The position numbers were made by a program, and so were the translations under genes. Below are positions 5,205 to 5,513 of a stretch of 5,513 nt of DNA, one piece after another. A model generated the notes under the pieces. That model did not search any database. It worked only from the letters and a program-made list of their open reading frames with translations, and had not been told where the DNA came from. Origin of the DNA: Flavobacteriaceae bacterium (lineage in GTDB: Bacteria; Bacteroidota; Bacteroidia; Flavobacteriales; Flavobacteriaceae); contig JAESUF010000353.1 in assembly GCA_016763215.1 (NCBI GenBank), positions 1 to 5,513 of the forward strand, in the 5' to 3' direction. The first letter of the stretch is position 1. Each line of letters starts with the position of its first letter.

Positions 5205-5513
5205 TTATTGTTCATTTTTATAAAAACTTTCTAGTTTCTTCTGTAAATTCTTCTTTGCACGAAACATAATTGACTCCACTGAAGACAAACTATTTCCTGT
5301 AATCTCTACAATTTCTTGATAGCTTTTACCATCTACTTTCGCCAAGGTAAAAACCACTCTCTGACTTTCTGGCAAAGTATTAATTGCTAAGAATATTGTT
5401 TCAGATCTCTCTTTATTTTCTAATTGAACTCCTGGATGATTAAACTCCGTGAAAAAATTAGTTATATCTATTGGGATTTCATTTCCTAAAATACGTTGCA
5501 TAAATGCAAAACG
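5205..5513 (-). CDS. ECF-family RNA polymerase sigma-70 factor, N-terminus outside the window
   Basis: This is the C-terminal part of an extracytoplasmic-function sigma factor, which directs RNA polymerase to a small set of promoters. The frame stays open to the window edge: four codons (R-F-A-F) precede the ATG at 5501. That ATG is therefore probably internal, and region 2 lies outside. Counting from that Met, region 4 covers about residues 31-93. It includes the typical LPESQRVVF segment, then SYQEI..ITG and LSSVESIMFRAKKNL, the helix-turn-helix that reads the -35 element. This wording is typical of Bacteroidota ECF factors. The stop codon lies one base from a copy of the CRCAAGTT-N13-RCATCTAA motif, and a small membrane protein follows after 40 bases, the usual sigma/anti-sigma arrangement. 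The family call is secure. The regulon is inferred from the repeated motif. Confidence 0.93.
   Translation of the reverse strand, partial: RFAFMQRILGNEIPIDITNFFTEFNHPGVQLENKERSETIFLAINTLPESQRVVFTLAKVDGKSYQEIVEITGNSLSSVESIMFRAKKNLQKKLESFYKNEQ

Noticed and set aside
1..5513. CRISPR arrays, tRNA or rRNA genes, insertion sequences and rho-independent terminators
   Set aside because: No direct repeat arrays, RNA gene signatures, transposase-like frames or GC-rich hairpins followed by T-runs were seen. The gaps are short and AT-rich.

Overview
The window is AT-rich and carries eight genes, all on the minus strand. The sequence suggests a member of the Bacteroidota, most likely a marine Flavobacteriaceae. 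The reasons are the form of the ECF sigma factor region 4 (LSSVES...RAKKNL), the many short-signal lipoproteins with an SxxC-type lipobox, weak or absent Shine-Dalgarno sequences, and the YHYH, MORN-2 and SCO lipoprotein set. The first gene (sigma) and the last gene (SCO) run off the window edges.

In transcription order, from high to low coordinates, the layout is as follows. (1) The C-terminal part of an ECF sigma-70 factor (5513-5205). (2) A 107-residue protein with one membrane segment, placed as its anti-sigma factor (5164-4841). (3) A membrane-anchored Spy/CpxP/CnrX-like periplasmic protein (4836-4369). (4) A diheme cytochrome c peroxidase/MauG-family lipoprotein (4267-3080). (5) A secreted YHYH-domain protein with two C-terminal EF-hands (3068-1896). 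(6) A second, shorter YHYH-domain lipoprotein (1828-1052). (7) A MORN-2 repeat lipoprotein that starts with TTG (1050-484). (8) An SCO1/SenC-type lipoprotein (497-1, C-terminus missing).

The main discovery is a bipartite motif present three times, always on the coding strand, with identical spacing: CRCAAGTT-N13-RCATCTAA. The copies lie in the three longest intergenic gaps: between sigma and anti-sigma, before the peroxidase, and before the small YHYH gene. The spacers are unrelated in sequence, and the geometry (CAAGTT-N16-TCTAA) matches the sigma-E class of ECF promoters. The likely reading is that the sigma factor encoded here drives its own anti-sigma/sensor genes plus two target operons, peroxidase-YHYH-EF and YHYH-MORN-SCO.

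The sigma, small membrane protein and CnrX-like trio resembles the CnrH/CnrY/CnrX metal-sensing module of Cupriavidus. The targets are envelope proteins of families with redox or copper roles (SCO, diheme peroxidase) and histidine-rich proteins of unknown function (YHYH). The window therefore looks like a self-contained metal- or redox-responsive envelope regulon. Which metal is involved, and whether the peroxidase modifies the YHYH proteins, cannot be settled from sequence alone.
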